Source: Pseudomonadota bacterium (lineage in GTDB: Bacteria > BMS3Abin14). Taken from it: a DNA stretch of 8,052 nt. Positions 6,729 through 8,052 of the stretch are shown piece after piece. The stretch is taken from NCBI GenBank assembly GCA_030636965.1, contig DAOVVW010000026.1, positions 1 to 8,052 of the forward strand, read 5' to 3'. The translations under genes were made by a program, and so were the position numbers. The notes under the pieces are model-generated. The model ran no database searches. It worked only from the letters and a program-made list of their open reading frames with translations, and was not told the DNA's origin. The first letter of the stretch is position 1, and each line of letters begins with the position of its first letter.

Positions 6729-8052
6729 ATGAAGCCACTCAGAATACTAAAACTATGCGCCTTGCTTTCTCTTCTGCTCCTGTTCGTGGCCACCCAGGAC
6801 ACAACCAGTCCGGTACTTGACGCTCAGGCCTACAACGAATCAACCTATGAGCAGATAAAGATCTTTTCCGAAGCGCTTTCAATAGTTCAGAAGAATTACG
6901 TGGAGGAGCCCGATAGCAAGGAACTGGTTCAGGGCGCCATTCAGGGCATGCTCAAGACCCTGGATCCGCACAGCGCTTATATGACCCGGGATATGTACAA
7001 GGAGATGCAGATCGACACCCAGGGCGAATTCCAGGGGATCGGGATCACAATCGGTATACGGGACGATATTCTTACGGTCATTGCGCCGATAGACGACACA
7101 CCGGCCTACAGGGCAGGAATTCTGGCCGGAGACAAGATAATCAAGGTAGAGGACAAACCCACCAAGGACATGACCCTGATGGAAGCAGTAAAGTTGATGC
7201 GCGGCCCGAAGGGAACAAAGGTAAGTATCACTATTGCTCGCGAGGGAGAACCTGAACCCATCAGTTTCACCATCACCAGAGACGTTATACCCCTGATAAG
7301 CGTGAAGACAAAGGAAATAGACAAGGATGTCGCCTATATCAGGATCACCCAGTTCCAGAAAAAGACGCCCAGAGAGTTTTCCGATGCTCTCAAGAAAATG
7401 CACAAGCAAAAGAGCGAGAACTTCAAGGGGATGATCCTTGACCTGAGAAACAATCCGGGCGGGCTCCTCATTTCGGCTATAGAGGTAGCAAACAAGTTTG
7501 TGGAAAAGGGAGCGATAGTTTCCACCAAAGGCAGGCTCGCCAACCAGAACTATTCCTATAACGCACAGATGAAGGGAACCGAACCCGATTACCCCCTTGT
7601 CGTTCTTGTAAATGGAGGTTCTGCCAGCGCTTCGGAAATCGTTGCGGGAGCTCTCCAGGATCACAAGAGAGCCATAACCATCGGCACGTCCACATTCGGC
7701 AAGGGCTCGGTTCAGACCATCTACAGACTTGGAGATGGTTCCGGACTGAGGGTTACCACAGCTAAATATTACACCCCCAGTGGCCGGTCCATTCAGGCCA
7801 CCGGCATCGACCCTGACATAGTTGTACACAATAAGGGTGGAAAACCGATCGGGCACCTGAAGGAAAAGGATCTGGAGGGTCACCTGGATAACGATCAGGT
7901 CAAGGATGAGTCTGAGGCACCGAAAAACTCCGACGAGGAAGCTCAACCTGTGATAGACAGGATCCCGGAGGACCCCAAGGAAGACGATCAGTTGATGAGA
8001 GCTGTGGATCTGCTCAAGGGACTGGACCTCTTCAAGAACCTGAAAGCTGGCG
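6729..8052 (+). CDS. ctpA: Carboxy-terminal processing protease (S41), incomplete at the window edge
   Basis: This is a periplasmic serine protease that trims or degrades proteins from their C termini. 441 residues are present with no stop, and the frame continues past the edge. The parts are a hydrophobic signal or anchor (about 5-22), an N-terminal helical region (about 38-95), a PDZ domain (about 99-185, from GEFQGIGI) and the S41 core (about 190-370). The core has LDLRNNPGG (237-245). It also has a Ser-Lys dyad of Ser300 in GGSASASEI and Lys325 in FGKGSVQT, with Asp311 spaced as in E. coli Prc. A low-complexity acidic linker (about 375-415) leads to DDQLMRAVDLLKGL near the usual family end, so few residues are likely missing. 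GGGAGG at 6715-6720 precedes the ATG, and the gap to envC is 4 bases. Some relatives degrade cell-wall hydrolases, which fits its place here, though the substrate is inferred. Confidence 0.93.
   Translation, partial: MKPLRILKLCALLSLLLLFVATQDTTSPVLDAQAYNESTYEQIKIFSEALSIVQKNYVEEPDSKELVQGAIQGMLKTLDPHSAYMTRDMYKEMQIDTQGEFQGIGITIGIRDDILTVIAPIDDTPAYRAGILAGDKIIKVEDKPTKDMTLMEAVKLMRGPKGTKVSITIAREGEPEPISFTITRDVIPLISVKTKEIDKDVAYIRITQFQKKTPREFSDALKKMHKQKSENFKGMILDLRNNPGGLLISAIEVANKFVEKGAIVSTKGRLANQNYSYNAQMKGTEPDYPLVVLVNGGSASASEIVAGALQDHKRAITIGTSTFGKGSVQTIYRLGDGSGLRVTTAKYYTPSGRSIQATGIDPDIVVHNKGGKPIGHLKEKDLEGHLDNDQVKDESEAPKNSDEEAQPVIDRIPEDPKEDDQLMRAVDLLKGLDLFKNLKAG

Noticed and set aside
6879..7946. Long (355-codon) open frame on the - strand opposite ctpA
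   Set aside because: It lies wholly inside a clear S41 protease on the + strand with intact catalytic motifs. Its translation shows no recognisable domain, and it is an expected by-product of the codon pattern of ctpA.

Overview
The window holds six protein genes, all on the + strand and tightly packed. The content suggests a Gram-negative, Desulfobacterota (deltaproteobacteria-like) or related bacterium of roughly 50-55% G+C. The reasons are a short methionine synthase without a reactivation domain, a small conserved protein of a type I recall from such genomes, and the order ftsE-ftsX-envC-ctpA. The assignment is an inference from gene order and protein character, not from a database search.

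Region 1 (1-3442) begins with a 130-base A+T-rich leader carrying a 10-bp perfect inverted repeat. A B12-dependent methionine synthase (metH, 800 aa) follows, with its homocysteine, folate and cobalamin modules but no AdoMet reactivation domain. A LysR-type regulator starts 3 bases after the metH stop, so the two are probably co-transcribed.

Region 2 (3443-3596) is intergenic. It has a good sigma70-type promoter (TTGATG, 18 bases, TATAAT) just after the lysR stop, then a palindromic element whose two pairs of arms share one dyad centre, then a Shine-Dalgarno sequence.

Region 3 (3597-8052) looks like one operon driven by that promoter: a 119-aa conserved protein of unknown function, ftsE, ftsX, envC, and a ctpA-type S41 protease that runs off the right edge. 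The ftsE/ftsX and ftsX/envC junctions overlap (GTGA, TAATG) and the envC/ctpA gap is 4 bases, so translation is probably coupled. FtsE (ATPase) and FtsX (membrane subunit) form a type VII ABC machine that drives EnvC in the periplasm. EnvC has a degenerate LytM domain and should activate peptidoglycan amidases instead of cutting peptidoglycan itself. CtpA is a periplasmic processing protease whose relatives limit cell-wall hydrolases in some Gram-negatives.

I found no mobile gene, CRISPR array, RNA gene or clearly new system. The items most worth a second look are the palindrome at 3513-3561, the small unknown gene in the division operon, and the separation of MetH from any reactivation domain.
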